A stretch of DNA of 64,000 nucleotides, taken from contig DATFLL010000042.1 of NCBI GenBank assembly GCA_035267785.1, forward strand, positions 36,085-100,084. The letters are read 5' to 3'. The stretch is from DATFLL01 sp035267785. Lineage in GTDB: Bacteria; Pseudomonadota; Gammaproteobacteria; DATFLL01. The stretch's first letter is position 1. Each line of letters begins with the position of its first letter. The notes beneath the pieces were generated by a model. It had not been told where the DNA came from. It ran no database searches and worked only from the letters and a program-made list of their open reading frames with translations. The position numbers and the translations under genes are program-made. Shown here in pieces: positions 34,416-42,980 of this stretch.

Positions 34416-35222
34416 TCAGGCCGCTGCGATGCTGGTGGCCATCATCTCTTCCAGCCCGGCCTGGTCGGGCCCGACGAATCGCGGGGCGCCGCGGGCGGCG
34501 TCCAGGTTGTCGAGCAACGTGTCCTTGAGGTCCTCTGCAGCGGGCAGATGGCTGCTCAGCACCGTCGCCGCGTCGAGGCGGCCAATGGTGTCGAGCGAGG
34601 CCCGGAACGGGGCCGCGCCGACCATCCCCAGCCACGGTGCGTCCACGGACGCCCAGGCGACCATGCCCTCGCGCAGGGCACCGGCGCCCATGGCATTGGC
34701 CGACTCGGCCGGCTCGCTCATCAACGCCCCGAAGGAGTCCGCGCTGAACAGCGTCCGCTGCTTCGCGTCGAACAGGCCGGTCGTCTCCGGCGCATCGAAC
34801 GTCGGCGGCGTGACCGCCAGCAGCTTCCGATCCCCCACATCCAGTTCCTGACCGGGATTGAGCAGGTAGCAGCGCTCCAGCGGGAACCCACTCAGCCCCA
34901 GCTTGGCCATGCCGACAAAGGTCGTCACGACGCGGGCCTGCGGCGCCCGGTCCAGGACCGCTTCCAGGTTGCCCGTGTGATCGACGTCGGCGTGGCTCAG
35001 CCAGATCCAGCGCAGCTCCGCCGGGTCCACGATCGACTCCAGCGCGTCCAGGAGCTCGCTCCTCAGCCCGCCCAAGCCCGTATCGACCAGCACCGGCTCG
35101 GCCGCCCGGATCACGAAGGCGTTGATCGGCAGGACCCCCATGCCGGGTACGGGCAAATACGAAATCAGCGAAACGGTATCGGGAGCCACATTTCGCGGCT
35201 CGAACATCGTTGGATCATTCAT
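34416..35222 (-). CDS. MBL-fold metallo-hydrolase with altered metal motif
   Basis: 268 residues. The core motif is 'IWLSHADVDHTGNLEAVL': the family's usual HxHxDH is here H-A-D-V-D-H, as in the flavodiiron/ODP branch, where some members have H-x-E/D-x-D-H. A Gly-rich 'LVDTGLGGLRSE' and a late 'VLSSHLPAAEDL' are also present. It could be an oxygen- or NO-responsive diiron protein lacking the flavodoxin domain, or a hydrolase. It is divergent from a TetR regulator, and two matching palindromes lie between the two genes. Confidence 0.82.
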   Translation of the reverse strand: MNDPTMFEPRNVAPDTVSLISYLPVPGMGVLPINAFVIRAAEPVLVDTGLGGLRSELLDALESIVDPAELRWIWLSHADVDHTGNLEAVLDRAPQARVVTTFVGMAKLGLSGFPLERCYLLNPGQELDVGDRKLLAVTPPTFDAPETTGLFDAKQRTLFSADSFGALMSEPAESANAMGAGALREGMVAWASVDAPWLGMVGAAPFRASLDTIGRLDAATVLSSHLPAAEDLKDTLLDNLDAARGAPRFVGPDQAGLEEMMATSIAAA

Positions 35223-35286
35223 TTGAATCCCCCTCGCTCGGTCGTTGTGTCGGAAGCCGCCCTACAGGCTCCAGCGGCGCCTCACG

Positions 35287-35304
35287 GTAAACAGTCGTGT
35301 TTAC
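35287..35304. promoter_or_regulatory. palindromic operator 1 (TetR-type)
   Basis: GTAAACA-gtcg-TGTTTAC, a perfect 18-base inverted repeat. It overlaps the expected transcription start of the minus-strand metallo-hydrolase gene and shares the core TAAACA-n4-TGTTTA with operator 2. Confidence 0.7.
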
Positions 35305-35312
35305 TGAAATTG

Positions 35313-35341
35313 AGTTTAGGAGCCCCCGCCGCCCTTGTCAA
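35313..35341 (-). promoter_or_regulatory. sigma70 promoter of the metallo-hydrolase gene
   Basis: On the minus strand TTGACA (35341-35336) and TAAACT (35318-35313) are 17 bases apart. Transcription would begin near 35306, right at operator 1, so a bound TetR protein would block initiation. Confidence 0.65.
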
Positions 35342-35348
35342 TCGTTCG

Positions 35349-35366
35349 ATAAACATATATGTTTAT
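35349..35366. promoter_or_regulatory. palindromic operator 2 (TetR-type)
   Basis: ATAAACATATATGTTTAT is a perfect 18-base palindrome with the same TAAACA-n4-TGTTTA core. It spans the first possible start codon (35359) of the TetR gene, which supports the downstream ATG at 35371 as the real start and autoregulation of the regulator. Confidence 0.7.
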
Positions 35367-35370
35367 TCAA

Positions 35371-35958
35371 ATGAGCAAGCGCAAATACACCCTCAAGCAG
35401 CGCGCCGAGCAGCAGCAGGAGACCCACGACCGCATCGTCGAGGCGGCCATGGCCCTGCACGAGTCACTCGGCCCGCGCAACACCTCCATCAGCGCCATCG
35501 CCGAACAGGCGGGCGTGCAGCGCCTGACGGTCTACCGCCACTTCGCCAGCGACGAGGAGCTCTATGAGGCCTGCACCTCCCGTTGGCTGGAGCTCAACCC
35601 GCCGCCCGATCCGGCGCGGTGGCAGTCGTCGGACTCGCCGCTGGAACGGTGCGAGAAGGCCCTTTCCGAGCTCTACACGTACTACCGAGGAACCGAGCGC
35701 ATGTGGCAAAAGGCCTATCGCGATCTGGAGGAGGTGCCGGCTTTCAAACCGGCCATGGACGAGTTCGCAGGCTATCTTCGGAGCATCCGCGACGATCTCG
35801 CGGCGGGTTGGAAGCTACCCGCCGCCAAAAAACGCGCGCTCAAGCAAACGCTCGATCACCTGCTGCAGTTTTCCACCTGGCAGCAGCTCGCAGGGCAGGG
35901 CCTGTCCGACAGGCAGATGGTGAATCTGGTGTCGCGGTGGATTGCGGCCGTCGTCTAG
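35371..35958 (+). CDS. TetR family transcriptional regulator
   Basis: 195 residues. The N-terminal helix-turn-helix is 'NTSISAIAEQAGVQRLTVYR' followed by 'HFASDEELYEA' (about residues 37-67). The C-terminal ligand domain is helical, with no recognised subfamily. The start MSKRKYTLKQRAEQQQE is chosen because the preceding in-frame ATG lies in the operator palindrome. It most likely represses itself and the divergent metallo-hydrolase gene. Confidence 0.9.
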   Translation: MSKRKYTLKQRAEQQQETHDRIVEAAMALHESLGPRNTSISAIAEQAGVQRLTVYRHFASDEELYEACTSRWLELNPPPDPARWQSSDSPLERCEKALSELYTYYRGTERMWQKAYRDLEEVPAFKPAMDEFAGYLRSIRDDLAAGWKLPAAKKRALKQTLDHLLQFSTWQQLAGQGLSDRQMVNLVSRWIAAVV

Positions 35959-35960
35959 AC

Positions 35961-35987
35961 GGCCGGCGCCCGCGGAAGACGCCGGCC
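35961..35987. terminator. bidirectional stem-loop between convergent genes
   Basis: GGCCGGCG and CGCCGGCC form a perfect 8-pair stem with an 11-base loop, three bases after the TetR stop and a few bases before the end of the minus-strand permease gene. Confidence 0.6.
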
Positions 35988-35991
35988 CTCG

Positions 35992-37311
35992 TCAGGGACG
36001 ACCGGGCGGGTGAACATCGGGCTGGGTCGCGGCGGTGAACCCGCGGCCGCGCAGGTAGCGGTAGACGGTTTCCAGCATGAGGCTGGCGGCAAAAACGCCC
36101 CACACGGTCCAGAAGGCCAGGCGGTCCGTCTTCCACAAATGTCGCTCCAGGATCGCGAACACCGCGCCGACCACGACCAAACCCGTAATGATGACCAGGC
36201 GCCGCCCGCCGCAGTCGGCACGCAGGCGCCAGTGGGCGGCGAGCACGGCAAGATAGACCACCATGAACACCGCACTGGTGATCGAGGTAATGCCATTGAG
36301 GTCGAAGACCAGGGCAAACAGGATGCTGAGCCCGGCCGTGATGTACAGACCCTCCGAGGCGTGGAACCAGCGCTTGCGCTCGAACAACTCCGGAAGCTCG
36401 CCGTCGCGCGCCAGGGCGTAGGCCACGTTGGCCCCGCCATAGAGCGTCGCGTTCAGCGCGGAGGCGATGGAGAACAGCGCGCCGATCGAAACGAACAGAT
36501 AACCCCACTGGCCGAGGAAGGGCTTCGCGGCCTCGGCCAGCGCGAAGTCCTGGGCCTGCACGATGCGGTCCAACGACAGATTGCCCACCGCCACTACCGA
36601 CACCAGCACATAGACGACCGTGACGATGGCGATACTCAGATAGATTGCCCGCGGCACGTTGCGGGCCGGGTCGTCCATGTCCTCCGCCGCGTTGGTCACC
36701 AACCCGAAGCCCATGTAGGACAGAAAGAACACCGCGATACCGTTGAGGATACCGCCGGCGTGCGCGGCATCCACCCGCGGAGTGACCCAACCGAGGTTCA
36801 CCGAGCCCACCCCGAGGACGATGAAAAGTGCGAGGATGGCGAGCTTGATCAGCACAATGCCGAACTCGGCCTTGCCCACCTTGTCCGTGCCCAGCAGATC
36901 GAGTACCAGAAACGCGCCGATGACGCCGACTTCCACGGCCCCCGTGGCCAGCGGCGAGCCCGACAGATGCACCAACGGCAGAAAATAGCCGGCAAAACCC
37001 TTGGCGAACAGAGCCAGGGAAATGACGTAGGTCAGCCAGAACAAGAAACTCAGCGAGCCCGTGAGCAGGTTATCGCCAAAGGCGCGCAGCACGAACTCCA
37101 TGGGGCCAGCGTTGGAGACGATCCGTGCGCCCATCACGGCATAGGAATAGGCGACCAGCACCGCCACCGCACCCGAGACGACGAAGACCAAAGGGAGATT
37201 ATGACCGGCGAGCTTTGCCCCGAGCCCGAAGATCGAAAAGATGCTGGCGCCGATCATCGTACCCACGGCGATGGCCGTGGCCTGCAGGACATTCAATTTC
37301 TTATCCGCCAT
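35992..37311 (-). CDS. APC family amino-acid/organocation permease
   Basis: 439 residues with about twelve membrane segments. The N-terminal consensus is 'TAIAVGTMIGASIFSIFGLG', the unwound substrate-binding helix of APC transporters. 'FFLSYMGFGLVTNAAEDMDD' and 'NVPRAIYLSIAIVTVVYVLV' are the typical TM6-TM7 features. It probably imports or exchanges an amino acid or amine. A short GGGCC tandem repeat lies just upstream of its start (37339-37361). Confidence 0.9.
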   Translation of the reverse strand: MADKKLNVLQATAIAVGTMIGASIFSIFGLGAKLAGHNLPLVFVVSGAVAVLVAYSYAVMGARIVSNAGPMEFVLRAFGDNLLTGSLSFLFWLTYVISLALFAKGFAGYFLPLVHLSGSPLATGAVEVGVIGAFLVLDLLGTDKVGKAEFGIVLIKLAILALFIVLGVGSVNLGWVTPRVDAAHAGGILNGIAVFFLSYMGFGLVTNAAEDMDDPARNVPRAIYLSIAIVTVVYVLVSVVAVGNLSLDRIVQAQDFALAEAAKPFLGQWGYLFVSIGALFSIASALNATLYGGANVAYALARDGELPELFERKRWFHASEGLYITAGLSILFALVFDLNGITSITSAVFMVVYLAVLAAHWRLRADCGGRRLVIITGLVVVGAVFAILERHLWKTDRLAFWTVWGVFAASLMLETVYRYLRGRGFTAATQPDVHPPGRP

Positions 37312-37455
37312 GGCGAGGTTCTTTTCGTTGCGTCAGGTCCGGGCCGGGCCGGGCCGGGCGACAGTCTTGCCATACTAACGCGCCTGGCAGGTGTTGGAGT
37401 GAACAGAAGGTGAAGGTGTACGCCCCCAGAGAAGCCCCCTTTGGCCAACGACCGC

Positions 37456-38301
37456 CTACGCGTCTTCCGTCCTCATCGGATTGGCCGGATCGGCCGCCCA
37501 CTCCTGCAGCGAGGCAGTGTACACGGCAACGTTGGTGAATCCCAGGCGTGTCATGATGAACGCGTTGGCAGACGCGGCGATGCCGCCACCACAGTAGGTG
37601 ATGACACGCGCATTGCGATCCAGGTCATGCATCGCCGCCAGTTCCCCGAGCGGGCGGAAACGGCCGGTCCTGTCGAGCAGCTCGAGCGCGTCGATATTCA
37701 ACGCACCCGGAATGTGCCCGGGCCGCGCATAGATGCTCATCTCGCCGCGGTACATCGGCGCGGGCAACGTGTCGATGAGGATAACGGCGTCATCGTCGAT
37801 ACCCGCCAGGACCTCGTGTCGATCCGCGATCACCTCCGGCCGAGGCTTCGGTGTCAATTGTCTCGGCGGCCGGGTGACGACATCGAGCGACAGCGGATGA
37901 CCCTCCGCTGCCCAGGCACCCAGCCCTCCGTCGAGAACCGCGGCGCGGTCGAAGCCGACCCAGCGCAGCATCCACCAGACCCGGGCGGCCCACGCCGTAT
38001 AGTTCGTATCGTACAGCACTACCCGGGAATCGTCCCCCACGCCCAGGGCGCCCATCGCGCTGCAAAACTGCGCGGGCGTCGGTAACGCGAACTCGACTGA
38101 GCTGTTTGCGTCGCAGAGCTCGCCCTTGAGATCGGCGAATCCCGCGTTGGGAATATGACCCGACTCGTACTCCGGCCGACCGCTGACGTTGTGGAATCCA
38201 CCGTCGTCGTGCGGGACGGTAGTGACGGTGCAGTCGAGCAGCACCAGATCGGGCTCGTTCAAATGCCGAGCGAGCCAGTCGGTTTCGACAAGGCTGTCCA
38301 T
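37456..38301 (-). CDS. sseA: thiosulfate/3-mercaptopyruvate sulfurtransferase
   Basis: 281 residues with two rhodanese domains. The N-terminal inactive domain begins MDSLVETDWLARHLNEPDLV and has 'GHIPNAGFADLKGELCD'. The C-terminal active domain contains 'RPGHIPGALNIDALELLD' and the catalytic loop 'VITYCGGGIAASANAF', with the nucleophilic Cys in a C-G-G-G-I-A loop rather than the mercaptopyruvate-type C-G-S/T-G-V-T. The choice between thiosulfate and mercaptopyruvate as donor is therefore open. Start at 38301 is the first Met before the domain. Confidence 0.88.
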   Translation of the reverse strand: MDSLVETDWLARHLNEPDLVLLDCTVTTVPHDDGGFHNVSGRPEYESGHIPNAGFADLKGELCDANSSVEFALPTPAQFCSAMGALGVGDDSRVVLYDTNYTAWAARVWWMLRWVGFDRAAVLDGGLGAWAAEGHPLSLDVVTRPPRQLTPKPRPEVIADRHEVLAGIDDDAVILIDTLPAPMYRGEMSIYARPGHIPGALNIDALELLDRTGRFRPLGELAAMHDLDRNARVITYCGGGIAASANAFIMTRLGFTNVAVYTASLQEWAADPANPMRTEDA

Positions 38302-38513
38302 CACCCACCATCCAGACTCAGAACTTGGAATCGGTTCCGCGAAGCGGCGTTTTCGGGACGCATGCCCTCTCATGTCAGTCCGGTGCAGCTAAGAGCGCAG
38401 TTTGGTCACGCACCAGGGCCCCGGTTGTGCCGGGAATACACACCGTGACTATAGCTGGAACTGTGCCGAGGCGAATGCCGACGCGGGTCAGAGACGCCGC
38501 CGTTTGTATTTGA

Positions 38514-39323
38514 CTAGCGACAGAAGATGATACGGTCGCCGGTATCCTTGGCAATCCGATAGCCATTCAGCTTCATCCACCGAATTTTATCGTTGCGCTT
38601 GTCCCATGCATGCGGATAACCATGCGCACCGGGGCCAGGCACCGTCACTTCTCTTCCCGTGATATCTCTTCTCACCCGCGGGAGAGCGGCCAGCCGCTCG
38701 CGCTCTCTGCGCGTCAGCGGGCGCATGCTTGCGATATAGTCCGGATCCTCACAATCGACCCCGCGGTTCTCTTTGCATCGCTTGATAGCCCGCTTAACCC
38801 AGGGTGCGTTCATATCGATCGGCTTGGGCTTAGGCACCGGTCTCCATTTGTCCAGGTCCCCGGGGTTTTTACAGTCGACCCCGCGGTTGTTCCGGCAGTT
38901 TGCAATCGCCCTTCTCACCCAAGGCGCGTTCATGTCCTTGATCTTGGGGAGATGCGTCCGATAGACCTCGCGGTCCTTGCAGTCCTTGAGTGCAGAGCGA
39001 GCACGCGCAACTCTGTGCGTGCGCCGGCTGTCACTCCGTGTTTCGTGAGGTGCTCCGGGAGCCACCGCACGACCTTGCTGTGCGTCGGGGTGATTCGTCT
39101 GGATGACATTACCGTCGGGGACACGCATTCGGTGGGCGTGTCCGCCGGTGGGAGCGTCGCCATAATGGACCTGGCCGTTCGCGTCGGTCCATTTGTAGAT
39201 GCCGGCGGCAAATCCCGCGGGCCCGAGGCCCGCGAGCGCGAGAGCCAGCACGATGGTCGCCGCACGCCCGGCAAGGCGCCGGACACGAGCTTCGAGAAAA
39301 ACGGGGAGTGACTTCCGAGCCAT
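38514..39323 (-). CDS. DUF4124 domain protein with tandem Cys repeats
   Basis: 269 residues with an N-terminal signal or anchor. The DUF4124 domain is 'GIYKWTDANGQVHYGDAPTG'. The central part has two close 40-residue repeats with 'DMNAPWVRRAIANCRNNRG' and 'DMNAPWVKRAIKRCKENRG', each followed by VDC. A degenerate earlier copy precedes them (DCKDREVYRTHL). Each copy carries two Cys, perhaps paired as disulfides. The C-terminus is 'WMKLNGYRIAKDTGDRIIFC'. The ATG follows AGGAGGAACAA. Probably periplasmic; function unknown. Confidence 0.85.
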   Translation of the reverse strand: MARKSLPVFLEARVRRLAGRAATIVLALALAGLGPAGFAAGIYKWTDANGQVHYGDAPTGGHAHRMRVPDGNVIQTNHPDAQQGRAVAPGAPHETRSDSRRTHRVARARSALKDCKDREVYRTHLPKIKDMNAPWVRRAIANCRNNRGVDCKNPGDLDKWRPVPKPKPIDMNAPWVKRAIKRCKENRGVDCEDPDYIASMRPLTRRERERLAALPRVRRDITGREVTVPGPGAHGYPHAWDKRNDKIRWMKLNGYRIAKDTGDRIIFCR

Positions 39324-39386
39324 TTGTTCCTCCTTGAACGAATAAGACAGAGATTACTGACACCCTAAATGCAACCGTGCGTTGGG

Positions 39387-39497
39387 TCAACAACCGGCCG
39401 GCTCGCCCCAGAACCACGCGCCGTAACAAATGGCACCGGTCGTAAACAGAAAGAACCCGAGGTACGTCCAATGCATTCGGTAAGGGAAACGGGTCAT
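39387..39497 (-). CDS. possible small membrane protein, 36 aa
   Basis: Starting at Met 39497, MTRFPYRMHWTYLGFFLFTT leads into one hydrophobic segment and ends in 'WFWGEPAGC'. A longer version from 39584 would run across the terminator-like stem-loop, so the shorter start is more likely. There is no other support for this gene, and it may be spurious. Confidence 0.3.
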   Translation of the reverse strand: MTRFPYRMHWTYLGFFLFTTGAICYGAWFWGEPAGC

Positions 39498-39547
39498 CTT
39501 GCCGATACGATCCTGCCAACCGGATTGCCATAGTATGGCCAATGAAT

Positions 39548-39574
39548 ACGGGGGTGCGATATCCGCACCCCCGT
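39548..39574 (-). terminator. stem-loop after the 39.6 kb exported-protein gene
   Basis: CGGGGGTGCG and CGCACCCCCG form a perfect 10-pair stem with a short loop, 20 bases past the stop of the minus-strand gene ending at 39594. The tail is ATTCATTGG on the minus strand, similar to the tail of the stem-loop after the paralogous gene at 1738. Confidence 0.65.
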
Positions 39575-39593
39575 TATGCGACACTCTCCTGGC

Positions 39594-41147
39594 TCAGCGG
39601 GCCGGCCGCGTCGGCGCACCGCCCGGATCGCGCGGGCGCGTCGGAGTACTGCTGCCGCACGGGCCCCTGACGGTAACGCGGATGCGGGCCAGATTGTTCC
39701 CCTCGTTGGACTCGGCGACCTTGTTGGCGTGGTCGGTCTTAATCAGCAACAAGTGGTTGCCGGGGCCTAGCTTGATGTTGCCGCTCAGGGTGCGCGTCAT
39801 CCCCTTATTGAGGCTCGGAGTCTGTGCAAAGAACAGGGCCTTGTTGCCGTCGGCGACACGCGTCGTGAACAGGGGCGCCGCGGTGGCCTGGCCCTGGTTC
39901 TTGATCTTGAACTGCATGCGGAAGCGGCACAGACCGGCCACCTTCCCGTTGGCCTCGTCCGCGCCGATGGCCAGGGCATGATCGGGACCGGCGACCTTGC
40001 TACCGAGCTGGAAGGTGCTGCCCAGCACAATCAGGTCGGGCTGTTTGCTTCCGCCGTTCAGAGTTCCCAGCTGCATCTTCGGCGGCTGCGTGCAAGTGTA
40101 CTTGTAGCTCGCCTTGCGGCTGTAGCGCTTGTGGTTGGCGAGGTTTTCGACCTCAACCGTCACCCAGGGATTTTGCTTCATACCGAGCTGCGGCTTGGGC
40201 GCCATCCCACCCTGCTGTCCCTGGTTTTGGATCTGGCCTGGCAGAGTCGGATGCGGATTGACGTGGATGTCCTGCAGCTTGACGCTGTAGTGGAGCGGAT
40301 ACTGGGTATTCCCCTTACTGGCTTGGACAGTCTTCCAGGGACCGGAACTGCCGGATTCGTTCTTGAAGCGGTAACGGAATTTGCCCTGTTCGCCGTTGGT
40401 GCGGACGTAACCCGCGAACCCGAAGTCCTTGGGGCAAAGTCCCGTATAGCTCGGCGCGTTCGGATGAAAGACGAGCTGGGTGACTTTGAACAGCTTCAGC
40501 TTGTCGAGATCCACGTTCATCGCCACCGGCGAGCCCTTGCACACCACCTCAATCGGCTGCATGTCGAAGCGGTGCTTCACGCCGCCGGCAATTGTGAGAT
40601 TGCCGGTGCAGCTCAGATGGAATGCGCCGTAGACACCGCTGTCCACCGTCAAGCGATGGTCCTTGCCCAAAATCTGGAACAGGCTCTGGCCGTTTTGCCT
40701 GGCCTGCTGCATATAGTGCTGACATGCCTTCAGCGCCTTGGAGCGGACCGACGAGTCCGGCTTCCATTGAATGTCGACGGCGACATTGTGGCCGAAGGTC
40801 TTGTGCCATTTACCGGCGACGGGCAGTTGCCTGGTCGCGACGTTGCCGCCGTTGTACTTGGTCTTGTTCAGGTTGTAGTTCGCCCCGTCGACATGAGCAA
40901 TATTCGTACACTTGCCACCGACCCGCGCATGGAACGTCTTCATGGTGCCGTCGTTATCGACCTGCGTATAGGTCTTTCCGTCCGATTTGACGACGAACAC
41001 CGGATAGGGCTTGGAGGCGTTGATGCTGATTTCCTTTACGTAGCTGCCCGAACCCGAGGAATCCGGCATCTGTCCGGCCATTACTGAGCCGGCCGCCAAG
41101 GTCCCCGTCAATGCGACGAGAAGGGTAAGCAAAGCTGTCTTTTTCAT
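39594..41147 (-). CDS. large exported protein with a CARDB-like C-terminal domain
   Basis: 517 residues from ATG at 41147, with a signal peptide (about 1-26, ending SVMAG). Residues 30-380 match the exported protein at 1738-2772: 'KACQHYMQQARQNGQSLFQI', 'HLSCTG', 'IEVVCKGSP', 'CPKDFGFAGYVR' and 'GKFRYRF'. The extra C-terminal region (about 385-500) looks like a CARDB module: 'QPDLIVLGSTFQLGS', 'RMQFKIKNQGQATAAPLFTT' and 'VAESNEGNNLARIRVTV'. CARDB domains usually lie outside the membrane and are thought to mediate adhesion. Function unknown. Confidence 0.82.
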   Translation of the reverse strand: MKKTALLTLLVALTGTLAAGSVMAGQMPDSSGSGSYVKEISINASKPYPVFVVKSDGKTYTQVDNDGTMKTFHARVGGKCTNIAHVDGANYNLNKTKYNGGNVATRQLPVAGKWHKTFGHNVAVDIQWKPDSSVRSKALKACQHYMQQARQNGQSLFQILGKDHRLTVDSGVYGAFHLSCTGNLTIAGGVKHRFDMQPIEVVCKGSPVAMNVDLDKLKLFKVTQLVFHPNAPSYTGLCPKDFGFAGYVRTNGEQGKFRYRFKNESGSSGPWKTVQASKGNTQYPLHYSVKLQDIHVNPHPTLPGQIQNQGQQGGMAPKPQLGMKQNPWVTVEVENLANHKRYSRKASYKYTCTQPPKMQLGTLNGGSKQPDLIVLGSTFQLGSKVAGPDHALAIGADEANGKVAGLCRFRMQFKIKNQGQATAAPLFTTRVADGNKALFFAQTPSLNKGMTRTLSGNIKLGPGNHLLLIKTDHANKVAESNEGNNLARIRVTVRGPCGSSTPTRPRDPGGAPTRPAR

Positions 41148-41275
41148 GGTCTTGTCCAAGGGCTGTTGTTGGTCTGCCCCTGGGTCGCACGATCGCTACA
41201 ATAAAGTTCAATTTTTCGTTAAATTTATCGTGTGCCCGGAACACCCCAACATTAGAAAGGGCGAATACTGGTGCC

Positions 41276-41605
41276 GTGCGCGCGGAGCCAGGCCGCCAAA
41301 GGAGGTGCAACGTCGTCAAGCTGACCGGAATTGTGTCCGCCCTGGTCGCGGTGGCCCTGCTGGCACTGACCGCGTTGGGATCGCTGGCGACCGGCCTGCA
41401 GGTCTGGCTGGCGCGGAACCCGGCCTGGCCCTGGTTCAAGACCAGTCTCGCTGCGCTGGCCTGCGCGGGCGTCCTTACACTCATCCTGCTCGGAAGGGAA
41501 TTCGGCTGGTGGTCGGTCGACGGCCAGAGCCTCGATCACCTCGGCGCGGCGTGGATCGGCGTGACCGTCGCTGTCGCCGCCCTCACCTATTGGCTGGTGC
41601 GTTAA
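41276..41605 (+). CDS. small membrane protein, three predicted helices
   Basis: Up to 109 residues from a GTG at 41276; the hydrophobic part begins 'LTGIVSALVAVALLALTALG', then 'WFKTSLAALACAGVLTLILL' and 'AWIGVTVAVAALTYWLVR'. A strong AAAGGAGG at 41299-41306 suggests initiation near 41312-41333, but only GTC, CTG and GTG codons are available there, so the start is uncertain. No family recognised. It precedes a diguanylate cyclase gene on the same strand. Confidence 0.6.
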   Translation: MRAEPGRQRRCNVVKLTGIVSALVAVALLALTALGSLATGLQVWLARNPAWPWFKTSLAALACAGVLTLILLGREFGWWSVDGQSLDHLGAAWIGVTVAVAALTYWLVR

Positions 41606-41710
41606 CCGTCACACCCTGCCTGCGGACCAGCACGTTCGCGGCGGGGGTTTCGATCAGAGAAGGTATACTATCGGACAGAGATTCCGACTACCGGAAATGG
41701 CCTAACGGAA

Positions 41711-42928
41711 ATGTCGCTGGACATTCGCACATTGCTGGTCGCCGTCGCCCTGGCGAACATATTCTGCATGGGGGCGAGGGTCCTGCTGTGGCGCACACAC
41801 CCTGCCGTCCCGGGACTCGGACGCTGGGCACTGGCGGGAGGCCTGGGGGCCCTGGGATTCGTACTGATCCTCGCGCACGGTTCCACGCTTCCATTGCCGT
41901 CGGTGTCGCTGGCCCAACTGGCCATCGGCGCCGGCCTGGTTATCGTCTGGGATGGTTTTCGACGCTTCGTGGGCCGACCGCCGCTGGCGCCGCGGGCCCT
42001 GGCGATATTGGCCAGCCTTGTCGTTGCGCTGGCTGTCGTCGGGCAGCTCGAGTCGTCGCTGCGAGTACAGGCAGCAAGCAACGCCGCGCTGATTGCCAGC
42101 TTCTCTGCGTTGATCGCGCGCGATCTGTTCGCGGCCGCCCGGCCGCTTCAGGTCACCGTGCGCGCCACGGCCTGGCTGTATGCCGCCAACGCAGCCTTCT
42201 TCCTGATCCGCGCTGTGGTCGTCGCCCGAAGTACCGGGCCCGTCGGCCCTGTGGACCCCGACGGCCTGGCCGCTCTGCCATTGTTGTGGTGGCTGGGAAT
42301 GACCATCGCCATAACACTGGGCATGGTGTTGATGACCGGCGAACGCCTGCAGTCGGACCTGGATGCACAGGTGCACCGCGATCCGCTGACCGGAGCGTAT
42401 AACCGTAGGGCATTCTCATCGATCGCCAACGAACAGATCGAGGTCGCCCACCGCCAGGGCCGGCCCCTGTCGGCGTTGATGATCGATCTCGACGAATTCA
42501 AACGGATCAACGACCACCACGGCCACGGCGTCGGCGACACCCTGCTGTGCCGCTTCGTCGCCGTCGCGGAACAGATACTGCGCGGTCAGGATGTACTGTG
42601 CCGCTTCGGTGGCGAAGAATTCGTCGCGCTGCTGCCGGACACCTCCGCCGACCGCGCACTGGTGGCCGCGGAGCGTTTGCGCACGGCCTTTGCGGCGGAT
42701 TCGGCAGCCATGGAGTCGACGAACAACACCGCCTTCCCCCTCACCGTCAGCATCGGCGTGGGAGAGCTGCGGGCAGGTGAAGGCATCGATAGTCTTCTGC
42801 GCCGCGCTGATGCCGCGCTCTATCGCGCCAAGGATCTGGGCCGCAACCGCTGCGAGCTGGCCGACAGCGCACCCACGACCGCGACCCCGATTCCCGGCGC
42901 ACGGCAGGCATCCCAGCCCGAAGGCTGA
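41711..42928 (+). CDS. membrane-bound diguanylate cyclase (GGDEF)
   Basis: 405 residues. The first 210 contain about six hydrophobic helices without a recognised sensor fold. The GGDEF domain (about 230-390) has 'RDPLTGAYNRRAFSSIANEQ', the metal site 'MIDLDEFKRINDHHGHGVGD', the active site RFGGEEF and an I-site RGQD five residues earlier. It should make cyclic-di-GMP, with product inhibition. It is the second such enzyme in the window and does not share the DISM architecture. Confidence 0.92.
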   Translation: MSLDIRTLLVAVALANIFCMGARVLLWRTHPAVPGLGRWALAGGLGALGFVLILAHGSTLPLPSVSLAQLAIGAGLVIVWDGFRRFVGRPPLAPRALAILASLVVALAVVGQLESSLRVQAASNAALIASFSALIARDLFAAARPLQVTVRATAWLYAANAAFFLIRAVVVARSTGPVGPVDPDGLAALPLLWWLGMTIAITLGMVLMTGERLQSDLDAQVHRDPLTGAYNRRAFSSIANEQIEVAHRQGRPLSALMIDLDEFKRINDHHGHGVGDTLLCRFVAVAEQILRGQDVLCRFGGEEFVALLPDTSADRALVAAERLRTAFAADSAAMESTNNTAFPLTVSIGVGELRAGEGIDSLLRRADAALYRAKDLGRNRCELADSAPTTATPIPGARQASQPEG

Positions 42929-42980
42929 CGGCGGCGGTCCCGGACACCCGACGCCGGCGCAGGGCCAGAGCGTCTGCGAA

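Noticed and set aside
36010..37413. Plus-strand frame of 467 codons opposite the APC permease
   Set aside because: Its Arg/Gln/His/Asp-rich composition is the antisense of a membrane protein; no recognisable domain.
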